In this document: one piece after another, positions 9,636 through 18,499 of the stretch
How positions within the stretch are numbered: position 1 is the stretch's first letter
Layout: the number at the start of each line of letters is the position of its first letter
NCBI GenBank assembly: GCA_028673005.1
Contig: CM054115.1
Location: 186,001 to 250,000, forward strand
Origin: Tanypteryx hageni
Taxonomy: Eukaryota > Arthropoda > Insecta > Odonata > Petaluridae
Length of the DNA: 64,000 nucleotides
Direction of reading: 5' to 3'
The notes under the pieces: generated by a model
What the model was told of the DNA's origin: nothing
What the model saw: the letters and a program-made list of their open reading frames with translations, nothing else
Databases searched by the model: none
Position numbers and translations under genes: made by a program

Positions 9636-10700
9636 CTTAGCTCTTTTATATCCTTAATTTTAACCCAGGAATTAAAGCTTTCAGGATAACCTTCCCACTC
9701 AACGAGTGCTTCTTTTCTGGCTCCTTTCCCTCTGTAAGCGATAATTTTATCTATTTTGTTTTCGTGTGAAGATGAGACACGGACGCGCTGCAATTCGGTC
9801 TCGTAAAACGTTCCTTCGATTTCATCGCCACGAAGATCTTCGATGATATAGACGACAGCCAATCTCCTTATAACCTTTTTTATTTTAAACAGTTCTTCAG
9901 ACCAATTATTTTTATATCCTTTATCGAATGTAGATTTTGTTCTGCCGGTTCTCACCAGATCTCCAACACCGTATCGCGATGCCTTAAATTTTGTTTTCCC
10001 CTTAAAGCCGTACAAGTTCTTCCAAACTTCGTAAATATTTTTATCATCGACGTCTGCAGGCGCCATTTTAATAGAGGTGTGGGTTGCGTGATTATACCCG
10101 TGTAGTAATTTTGATACGACGTCCGGGTAACGTCGAGTATTAAACCGCGTGAAAAAACGCCACATTCGTGTTTTAAGAATTCGATTAAAACGTTCCACGA
10201 CACTTGCTTTCACGTCAGGGTTTTGCGTCGCATAGTAATTTTTATCGCTGTCCTCGAAAAACTTTCGCACTAATCGTGACGTGAATTCTGTTCCCTCGTC
10301 TGTTTGGAGGTGCAACGGTTTACGATTACTTTTGCGGAAAATTTGTTGGAAAACCTCCTTCGCGTGCGACCCCCGTTTCGCTCTTCAAAGGTATTCCCCA
10401 CGCATATTTACCGAAGACGTCGATTACGGCGAGTAGGTAATTATACCCATCGTTACACTTTTTCAAAGAGCGCATATCGTTGAGGTCGGCCTGCCAAAGT
10501 TCATCTTTCGTGGTCACAAAATATCTATTCCTCTCAAATTATCTGCGTATCTGTTTATGAAGCTTATAAGTTTCTTTTCCTTCTAGCCAATTTTCAACTC
10601 CTTTCGTTGAATATTTTCCACGCATTTCGCTCGCTAGAGCTCGCGCACCGGCGAACCCTGCAGGATTAGCCGGGTTAAAATACGCGTCGGCGATGTTCAT
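9632..10700 (-). pseudogene. Polinton-type rve integrase with C-terminal chromodomain
   Basis: This is a retroviral-like DDE integrase that would insert the element into the chromosome. The N-terminal part shows YFNPANPAGFAG and TYKLHKQIRR. The core shows WQADL (Asp codon 10485-10487), LQTDEGTEF (Asp codon 10298-10300) and VVERFNR (Glu codon 10193-10195), the D, D35E arrangement. The last ~60 residues form a chromodomain (IAYRGKGARKEALVEWEGYP then SWVKIKDI), which would direct integration to marked chromatin. An in-frame TAA at 10539-10541 and a one-base indel in a G-run near 10371-10375 break it. I place the start at the ATG at 10700, 17 bases after the upstream gene's stop. The stop overlaps the next gene's ATG. 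Confidence 0.85.
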
Positions 10701-10717
10701 TATAGACGAAACTTTGT

Positions 10718-11425
10718 TCACCCTCGTATCTTGTAAGGCGAATACCGAAATTGCGCTTTTCTCGTGCGAGAAGGCGGTGCCTCCTGCGCAGACCCTCCTG
10801 CGCAGACGTGTTGGATGTTCCTTGTCGAATGAAAGACCACCTACGTCCGTTACCTATATATTCCTGAGGAATGATTAACTCGTGTAAAACGGTGCAAAAT
10901 GTTTCCCATCCTTCGGGATTGGTGTGTTTGCGCGGTCGTACGGCATCGTTGAGTAAATCTGTTATGTTTGAGTGTGGCAGGACTTGTCCGCGAACTTTTA
11001 CAACGCCGCGATCATCCCAAAAAACAATATCGCTGCGTAAAAGCTGATCATACGGCGATTGCGCTTTTCTTCGGAAAGTTTGTGGGACGGACTTTGAGAT
11101 TTCATTGTCTGCGAAAGTGCCTCTCTCCCCATTCTTATTACCGACGTTATCGAGCGAGTGTATTTCATCGGTATCCGGGGTTTTTCTCGTCTCCAGCCTG
11201 CATTATTGCTATGTATAACGCCCTTTTCTCTTTCTCCACCAAGTTTAAATACTTGTGTAGAATTTCTCTATATTTTGCCCACTTCTCCTGATCTGACATA
11301 CCTCTTTCGTTCGATATATTCCTCATTTCATCATCCAAGCGCGATATTTGAGAATTTTCATTTCTTTGCTTGAAACGGTCGACCGCTTCGGAGGGTATTA
11401 ACAGCATCTTCTTCGCATGCTCCAT
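10718..11425 (-). pseudogene. Conserved Polinton-like element protein, function unknown
   Basis: The first frame (11425-11165) starts MEHAKKMLLIPSEAVDRF and has a charged helical region with EKWAKYREILHKYL. After a frame break near 11170-11190 the protein continues with WDDRGVVKVRGQVLPHSNIT, DLLNDAVRPRK and NPEGWETFCTVLHEL, ending at a TGA at 10718-10720. I recall proteins with this order (MLLIP start, helical middle, INDLxR-K...P-GW end) as the gene preceding the integrase in animal Polinton-like elements. No enzymatic motif is evident. The helical N-terminus and compact C-terminal domain could bind DNA or protein. The gene ends 17 bp before the integrase start. It is the first gene visible in the cassette. 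Confidence 0.45.
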
Positions 11426-11452
11426 GTTTAACCAAATGGTGAGCTGACAGCG

Positions 11453-14270
11453 GTGCCGAGTAGCGAACTCGCTCTCTCTCCATTCCTCTCTTTCTCCCTA
11501 TCTCTCCCTCCTCCTCTCCCTCCCTCTCTCCTCCCTCTCTCTACCTACCTTTCTCCTTCTCCCTCTTTCTCCCTCCCTCCCTCTCTCTTCCTCACAATCT
11601 TTCTATATTACATCCCTCCCTCTCACACTCTCTCTTCCTCCCTCTCTATCCCTCCCACTCTCATACTCCCTCCTTGCCTCTCACTCCTTCTCTCTTTCCC
11701 TCTCCCTCTCTATCTCCGTTTCTCATTCACCCCCTCCTTTCTGCTTCTCCCTCCCCCTCCTCCCTTCCTCTCCTCCCTCCAACTCCTTTACCATTCTTTC
11801 TCCGTCTCCTTCCCTCTCCTTCACCTTCCATCTCTTTACCCCACTTTCTCCTCCTCCCTCCCTCTCCTTCTCCCTTCCTCTTCTTCTCCCTCCATCTCCT
11901 TCACCAATCTTTCTCCGTCACCTTCCCTCTCCTTCGCCCACCATCTCCTTTACCCCCACCATCTACTTTACCCCCACTTTCTCTTTCTCCCTCCCTCTCC
12001 TTCTCCCTTCCTCTCTTTCTCCCTCCCTCTCCTTCTCCCTTCCTCTCCTTCTCCCTCCCTCTCCTTCTCCCTTCCTCTCCTTCTCCCTCCCACTCCTTCT
12101 CCCTCCATCTCCTTCACACACACTTTCTCCTTCTCCCTTCCTCTCCTTCTCCCTCCATCTCTTCCCCCCCGTCTTTCACCTTGTCTCTTCCTCTCCTTCT
12201 CCCTCCATCTCCTTCAATCCCTTCCTCTCCTTCTCCCTACCTCTACTTCTCCCTTCCTCTTCTTTTTCCTCCCTATCCTTCTCCCTCCCTCTCGTTCTCC
12301 CTCCTTCTCCTTCTCACTTCCTCCCCATCTCCCTCCTTCTCCCTCCCTCTCTTTATCCCTTCCTCTCCTCCCTCCATCTCCTTCACCCCCTCTTTCTCCT
12401 TCTACCTTCCTCCCCTTGTACCTCCATCTCCTTTACCCCCTCTTTTTCTTTCTCCCTCCCTCTACTTCTCCCTTCCTCTCCGTCTCCTTCCATTTCCTTC
12501 ACTCCCTCTTTCTCCTTCTCCCTACATCTCCTCCCTCCCTCCCCTTCTCCCTCCCTATCCATTTCCCTTCCTCTCCTTCTCCCTCCATCTCCTTCACTCC
12601 CTCTTTGTTCTTCTTCTTCCCACTCCTTCTCCCTGCCTCCCGCACCTTCTCCCTCTCTCTCCCTTCCTTTCTTGCTCCCTCTCTCTCGCTCCTCCTCTCC
12701 CTCCCTCTCACCTCCCTCTCTCTACCTCCCTTTCTCTCTCGCCCTGCCTCTCTCTTCCTCACACTCTTTCTATTTTACATCCTTTTCTCTCCCTCCCTCT
12801 CTTCCTCCCTTTCTCGCCCTCCCTCTCTTCTACTCCTTCCTAACCTCTCCCTCCCTCTGTCTTTCCCTCTCTCCCTCCCTCTCTCACTCTCTCCGCTCTC
12901 TCTCTATCCCTCTCGCTCTCTCCCTCCGATTCTCATTCACCCCCTCCTTTAAGCTACTCCTTCCCCCTCCTCACTTCCTCTCCTTCTCCCTCCATCTCAT
13001 TCACCAACCTTTCTCCCTCACCTTCCCTCTCCTTCTCATTCAATCTCTTTTACCCCCTCTTTTTCCTTCTCCTTCCCTCTCATCCCTCCCGCTCTTCCTC
13101 CCTCTCTCTCCCTCCCTCTTTTCTTCCTCTCTCTCCTTGTCTTACTCCTTCTCCCTCTCTCTCTCTCTCCCTCCCTCTCCCACCTTCTCTTTCTCCCTCT
13201 CTCTCTCTGCTGCCATCCCTCCTGCTCCCTCTCTCTTCCTCCCTCTCTCCCACCATCTATACCTCCCTTCCTCTCTCTCGCTCCCTCTCTCCCTCCCTTT
13301 CTCCTTCACCCCCTCCTTTCTGCTTCTCCCTTCCCCTCCTCACCTCCTCTTCTTCTCCCTCCATTTCCTTCATCAATCTTTCTCCGTCACCTTCCCTCTC
13401 CTTCTCCCTCCATCTATTTTACCCCCTATTTTTCCTTCTGCTTCCCTCTCATCCCTTCCGCTCTTCCTCCCTCACTCTCCCTGCTCCTCTCCCTCCCTCA
13501 TTTCTTCTTCTCTCTCCTTCACTTTCTCCTTCTCCCTCTCTCTCCCTCCCTCTCTTCCTCCATCTATACCTCCATCCCTCTCTCTCGCTCACTCTCCCTC
13601 TCTCCCTCCCTTTCTCCTTCACACCCTCCTTTTGCTTCTCCTTCTCCCTCCCTCACCTTCTCCATTCCTCTCATTCTATCTCCATCTCCATTACCCCCTC
13701 TTACTCCTTCTCCCTCCATCTTTCCCCCCCTCTTTCTCCTTCTCTCTTCCTTTCCTTCTCCTTCCATCTCCTTCAATCCCTTTTTCTCCTTCTCCCTCCT
13801 TTTTCTACCTCCCTTTCCTTCTCCCTCCATTTCCTTTACTAACTTTTTCTCCTTCTCCCTCCCTCCCCTTCTTCCTTCCTCTCCATCTCCCTCCATCTCC
13901 TTCACCCCCTCTTGCTCCTTCTCCCTCCCTCTCCTTATCCCTCACTCCCCGTCTCCCTTCCTCTCTTCTCCCTCCATGTCCATCGCCCCCTCTTTCATCT
14001 TCTCCCTCCCTTTCCTCCCTCCCACTCCTTCTCCCTTCCTCTCCTTCTCCCTCCATTTCTTTCACCACCTCTTTCTCCTTCTCCCTCCCTCTCCTTCTCC
14101 CTTTTTCTCCTTCTCCCTCCATTTCCTTTTATCCCTCTTTCACCTTCTTCCTTACTCTCCTTCTCCCTACATCTCCTTTATCATCTATTTCTCCTTCTCC
14201 CTTTCTCTCCGCCTCCCTCCATCTTCTTCACTACCTCCTTCTCCTCCCTCCCTCTCCTCCAGTCTTAGTC
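11453..14270. repeat. Polypyrimidine satellite tract, 2.8 kb
   Basis: The + strand is almost only C and T, built from diverged CTCCCTCC / CTCCTTCTCCCTT units, with rare A and very few G. Long open frames of Ser, Pro, Leu and Phe cross it on the + strand, and Glu, Gly, Arg, Lys frames on the - strand, only because stop codons cannot form from such bases. It starts abruptly next to the Polinton-like cassette and stops at the LINE ORF1 leader. A similar tract resumes at 22495, so the LINEs probably inserted into one longer tract. Such DNA can form triplex (H-DNA). Confidence 0.9.
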
Positions 14271-15099
14271 TAATGCTCGTGGTAGCCTGACGTGCCTTCA
14301 GGTCGCTCCGTCCCCTTTCACTTTCCATTTTTAGCCATCCTGACCGCTGAATATGCCGCCGAAGGCTTTAAAGAAGGACGTTGAGTCCGATAGCACGGAG
14401 TTCCGTGCTATGATGGAAACGGTTATGAAGACTATGTCTTCATTTCAAGATGAACTGAGCCAAATCCATAAGGAAGATACTCCTAAGAGAAAAGAATCCC
14501 TTTCATCCTTAGAGGATAGATTCAACAGCTTCCGAACAAAAGTGATCGAAGACTTCCGCCGTCTCTCTGACCGCCTTAGTGATCTAGAGAAGAAAGGCGT
14601 GGAATTGGATGAGAGACAAGACGCCTTAGAGCAGTATTCCCGACGCAACTGTCTTCTCATTCATGGTGTAACGGAGAAGGAGAATGAAGATTGCTTACTT
14701 CTAGTGACTAAATTCTTCAAGGACGAAGTAAAAGAAGAGATCGACATGCAGCGTCTTTCCAGAGCTCACAGAATCGGTGTTCCCAGAAGCTCCAATCCTT
14801 ACCCCAGAGCTATCATCGTCAGGTTTTTATCCTATCAGGAAAGAGACAAGGTGTGGAGAAACAAGAGACGCCTCAAAGGTACCAATTTTCTTGTCACCGA
14901 GTCGCTTACCTCTACGCGAAAAAAGTTATTGCAAGAGGTAAAAATGTTGACAGGACCACGTGGGGTCTGGACGCAAGACGGGAAAATAGTTGTCCTGCAT
15001 GACGGCAGCAGACGGTTTATCTCCACCATGAGAGATTTAGAGGCATTGAAGCGGGCCTGGCCCTCTCAGAAATCAACTCCGGGGGACGGACGTCGCTAA
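14271..15099 (+). CDS. LINE ORF1p-like RNA-binding protein (L1-type ORF1)
   Basis: The ATG is at 14353; the ~80 bp before it looks like a leader. The 248-codon frame is intact. Residues about 10-95 form a coiled coil (DRFNSFRTKVIEDF, RLSDRLSDLEKKG). Then comes NCLLIHGVTEKENED, an RNP2-like strand of an RRM, an RNP1-like AIIVRFLSYQERDKVW, and a C-terminal domain with LTGPRGVWTQDGKIVV. This order (coiled coil, RRM, CTD) is that of L1-type ORF1 proteins, which trimerise and coat LINE RNA. No ORF2 follows on the same strand; 15100-15186 ends in (CTACAT)n next to a minus-strand LINE. It is a separate fragment or a rearranged copy. Confidence 0.75.
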
Positions 15100-15186
15100 G
15101 TAACCTTACGAGCAAGACTTTGGATTTGCTTAGAAACTGACAAAGACCACTACGGCATAATCATTAGGTAACATCTGTCGTGCGTA

Positions 15187-17645
15187 CTGCATCTACATCT
15201 ACATCTACATTATACCATGCAAGTCACCTTTTCGGTGGATGGCAGGGGGTGCAGTGCACCAAGGGTCCATAGTTTTCCTACGTCATCTTTTTCTATTATG
15301 GTCTCTTATCGTCCTAGGGAAAAACGATCCTCTATATCGCTCCGTTCTACATTCAATCTCGCGAATCTTATCATCACTGTCCTGCCTTCCGAAATACGTC
15401 GGGCTTCTGATGAGTCCTACTACCTCATTCGCTAGTCCCTCCGACATAAATTTTTCCAGTAGTTTAGTTCTAGCCTGCAGCCTACGTTCCTCTAACGATG
15501 TCCATTTCAGATTTTCTATTAATGATGTTACGCTTTGTTTACTATCGTAATTCCTCTTTACAAATCTAGCTGCCCTGCGCTGAACCCTTTCTATCTCGTT
15601 AGTGAGTCCCTTTTCGTAAGGATCCCACACAGCTGAAGCATATTCGACCTGCGGTCGAACCAAGGATAAATAGCATAATTCTTTCACTTTTTCGGAGCTA
15701 TTTCGAACTATTCTCCCTATAAAGGCCAGCTTTTTGTTAGCGGCACCTATCAATCGGCGAATGTGGGTGTCCCACGAGAGATCACGATGGATCGTGACTC
15801 CGAGGTATTTAATCGAGTCTGAAACTGGAATATCTACTCCGTCCAACGAATAATTATTATTCAACGAGATACTCTTGGTTCTCCAGAAGTTGATGACGCA
15901 GCTTTTCTTTTGGTTTATCTCTAACTGCCATTCCTTACACCATGCAGAAATAGCTTCTAGGTCATTTTGGAGATACTGGTGGTCTTCCGGATTGCTTATT
16001 TCTCTATAGATGACGGTGTCGTCCGCGAAAAGCCTAATTTTACTTCTGACTACTGAGCTGATATCGTTTATATAAATTAGAAATAATAACGGACCAATTA
16101 CACTACCCTGTGGAACGCCAGAGACAACCTCCACTAAGTTCGAAGATTTCCCATCTATAACAACCATCTGCTTCCTATGATTTAAAAACTCACGGATCCA
16201 ACTAACGATTTTAGAATTTACGCCTAAGGTTTCTAATTTCGTTATTAACTTCCTGTGAGGTACCTTATCAAAGGCTTTCCTAAAATCTAAGAAGATGGCA
16301 TCGACCTGCGTATTCTTTTCTCCGCTTCTCAGTAAACAATTAACAAAAAGACCGAGCTGAGTATCACATGACCTGCCTTTCCTGAAGCCGTGTTGACAAT
16401 CATCTAACAATAAATTACTATCAAGAAATCGCATTATGTTGCTAACGAGTATATGTTCGAGAATCTTACACGATATCGAAGTTAAAGAAATCGGCCTGTA
16501 TTTTTCTGGGTTCTCCTTGTCTCCGCCCTTATGAATTGGGGTAACGTGCGCTAACCTCCAGTCGCTAGGGACCTCTGCGCGAGAAATGGATTTCTCGAAG
16601 ATAATCAGAAGAAAAGGTGCTATTTCTTCTGCTAATTCTTTTAAAACGCGAGCAGGAATTTCTTCGGGGCCAGTGGCTTTGTTATGTCTGATGGAACTTA
16701 ATTGCTTTGCTATTCCCACCTCAGAAAATACTATATCGTCCATCAGCCCTCCCCCCCTTATTGCGGGTGCAACATGTACGCAATGGTCGCTGACGGCTGT
16801 GAATGCTTTTACAAAATGACCGTTTAACAGGTTGGCTTTCTCTACGCTATCATGAATAACGTCACCCGAGTCATTACGCAGGGAAGGTATTGTAGGGCCT
16901 CTACCTTGGACCTCTCTCACATAGGACCAAAACGCTTTAGGGTCCTCCTTCAAATAATTATTTAATACCTTATTCCGGAAGTTAGTAAAAGCCTCGCGCA
17001 TAGTAGTTCTCGCTTTAGCGCGGGATTCCTTATACGTCTTAACTTTAGTTGCTCTATATTCATCGGATGATGTAGACGGCATATTTTTTATTTTCGCGTG
17101 GCATATTCTCTGACGCCTAAGCGCACTCCTAACTTGCTTATTGTACCAACGTGGCTCTTTATTGTCGACCTTCGATTTAATTGGAATGTACTTATCGATA
17201 CTCTCTAGCATTATATCCTTGAATAGTTTCCATGACGACTCAGCACCTGATCTTTCGGTCATATCACGGAAGCCAGGTAGTATTTCTCGTAGGCGCGACC
17301 TGAAGCTTGAAAAGTTTGCCCTAGCAAATATATAAAACTTTCTTTGAGGCTTGGGGTGCCTATCGATTTTCAACTTACACTCTGCATATACGGCCTGATG
17401 ATCACTTATCCCATCTTCAATGGTGACTTTGTTTATTCTTTCTGGGACGTTAGTTGCTAATAAATCTAATATGTTTCCCAATCGCGTTGGCTTTCTGACT
17501 AATTGAAGGAGAGAGTGCTCGCAGAATGTTTCGATTAATGCCTCACAGGATTCGCGTTCTTTACCTCTAGATTCGAAACATAGATTTTCCCAATCAATTG
17601 AGTGTAAGTTAAAGTCACCACCGACTATAACGATATACGATATGC
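15187..17645 (-). mobile_element. CR1/L2-like LINE, 5'-truncated
   Basis: The 3' end is at about 15187, where a short (GTAGAT)n tail appears on the minus strand. About 95 bp of 3' UTR precedes it. The element is cut at its 5' side within the endonuclease domain near 17645, the usual result of incomplete target-primed reverse transcription. It lies tail to tail with the ORF1 fragment and head to head with the plus-strand LINE that starts near 17646. The clade call rests on RT motifs and tail type and is approximate. Confidence 0.75.
15283..17640 (-). CDS. LINE ORF2: endonuclease (partial) plus reverse transcriptase
   Basis: An open frame of about 785 codons runs from about 17640 to the stop at 15283 with no break. 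The upstream part is the end of an APE-type endonuclease: VGGDFNLHSIDW, then GNILDLLATN and GISDHQAVYA. The reverse transcriptase shows YRPISLTSISCKILE, FLDFRKAFDKVPH, SGVPQGSVIGPLLFLIYIND and LFADDTVIY (catalytic Asp pair), with a thumb and a C-terminal basic region. The front of the endonuclease is missing, so the protein would not be active in retrotransposition. The lack of stops suggests recent insertion. Confidence 0.85.
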   Translation of the reverse strand, partial: SYIVIVGGDFNLHSIDWENLCFESRGKERESCEALIETFCEHSLLQLVRKPTRLGNILDLLATNVPERINKVTIEDGISDHQAVYAECKLKIDRHPKPQRKFYIFARANFSSFRSRLREILPGFRDMTERSGAESSWKLFKDIMLESIDKYIPIKSKVDNKEPRWYNKQVRSALRRQRICHAKIKNMPSTSSDEYRATKVKTYKESRAKARTTMREAFTNFRNKVLNNYLKEDPKAFWSYVREVQGRGPTIPSLRNDSGDVIHDSVEKANLLNGHFVKAFTAVSDHCVHVAPAIRGGGLMDDIVFSEVGIAKQLSSIRHNKATGPEEIPARVLKELAEEIAPFLLIIFEKSISRAEVPSDWRLAHVTPIHKGGDKENPEKYRPISLTSISCKILEHILVSNIMRFLDSNLLLDDCQHGFRKGRSCDTQLGLFVNCLLRSGEKNTQVDAIFLDFRKAFDKVPHRKLITKLETLGVNSKIVSWIREFLNHRKQMVVIDGKSSNLVEVVSGVPQGSVIGPLLFLIYINDISSVVRSKIRLFADDTVIYREISNPEDHQYLQNDLEAISAWCKEWQLEINQKKSCVINFWRTKSISLNNNYSLDGVDIPVSDSIKYLGVTIHRDLSWDTHIRRLIGAANKKLAFIGRIVRNSSEKVKELCYLSLVRPQVEYASAVWDPYEKGLTNEIERVQRRAARFVKRNYDSKQSVTSLIENLKWTSLEERRLQARTKLLEKFMSEGLANEVVGLIRSPTYFGRQDSDDKIREIECRTERYRGSFFPRTIRDHNRKR

Positions 17646-17874
17646 ATTGTGCTACTTGAGTTCCTGTTTTCCACTAACTCCGTTTTTGTCATCGCCTGGC
17701 ATCCCCGTTCCTGCATTTGCTGATTCTCGGCTGTTTTCCGTGTTCCTGAGAGAAGAAAGAAGCTCCCTGTGCGTTTCCGTCCCCCCTTCTTTAGCAGCGA
17801 GTTTCTTTTCTTTCTTTTTTTTTTCTCTTTTCTTTCTTTCTTTCCCTCCCTTACGTGGCGTCCCAAGTGAAAAT

Positions 17875-17970
17875 TAGTGCCTGTGTATATTAGTGTCTGT
17901 TTATATTAGTGCCTGTGTTTATAAGTGCTTGTGTATATTAGTGCCTGTGTATATTAGTGCCTGTATTTAT
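17875..17970 (+). repeat. Six 16-bp tandem repeats in LINE leader
   Basis: Six units of TAGTGCCTGTGTATAT with few changes start at 17875, 17891, 17907, 17923, 17939 and 17955. They sit in the 5' UTR of the plus-strand LINE. A second, looser duplication (TTATCTGTCTCCC ... AGTGCTCCC) links about 17967-18000 with 18187-18215. Tandem 5' UTR repeats in LINEs often carry promoter activity; that role is inferred here. Confidence 0.85.
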
Positions 17971-18499
17971 CTGTCTCCCCTACATCCCTAGTTCTCCCAA
18001 GTTAATTCATTCATAGCCCCTCATTTCTCTAGTGTCAGTTCTCCCCACAGTGTTTTCATTTTCGGTTCTCTCTAGTGCAATTTCTCCCAAAATCTAATCC
18101 AAAGAGCCCCTATTTCCCAGTGCTAGTGCTCCACGTAGTGTTTTATTCCAATCATCTCACCAGTGCAAATAAGTGTCTGTAGTTATCTGTCTCCCTTCCA
18201 CCCTTAGTGCTCCCAAAGCCGTTTCCCAATAGCTCTTACTCCACAGTGTTAGTGTTCCACTAAGTGTTTTATTCCACTCACTCGATAAGTTCCTTTAGCT
18301 CACTAGGGCAGTTCTCATATCCCTACAGTGCAGTGCTCGCGCCTTCCTGTGCTCCTCTGTTTTCCTTTGCAATTAGTTTATAACTTATCCTTTACTTGAC
18401 CTGTGTGTATTTTCCTGCTTTTTCATTATACATTGCAATATTGTATTGTGTCTTGTATTCCTAACTTTGCGCATCCTACTCTATAAAATATCCTCACCT

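Larger units (their letters stand above)
4736..11425 (-). mobile_element. Integrated Polinton/adintovirus-like element, incomplete
   Basis: Eight gene remnants lie head to tail on the minus strand with almost no space between them. In transcription order they are: an unknown conserved protein, an rve integrase with a chromodomain, a structural protein of the type next to F54H12.2-like genes, a small basic minor-capsid-like protein, an F54H12.2-like capsid protein, an exonuclease-like protein, an adenain-like cysteine protease, and a cysteine-rich unknown. Integrase plus adenain-type protease plus capsid genes is the hallmark of Mavericks/Polintons and adintoviruses. No protein-primed PolB and no FtsK/HerA packaging ATPase is visible. 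No terminal inverted repeats were found. The upstream end stops against a polypyrimidine tract at 11453. The element is a fossil with many frame breaks. Confidence 0.8.

Noticed and set aside
11453..14290. Open frames of 499, 389 and 533 codons of Ser/Pro/Leu/Phe, and Glu/Gly/Arg frames opposite
   Set aside because: They follow from C/T-only composition, which cannot form stop codons. No domain, no codon bias and continuous overlap in several frames.
14271..17645. Twin-priming 5' inversion of a single LINE
   Set aside because: In twin priming the inverted piece lies on the 5' side of the element. Here the ORF1 piece lies beyond the 3' end of the minus-strand RT, so the geometry is wrong.
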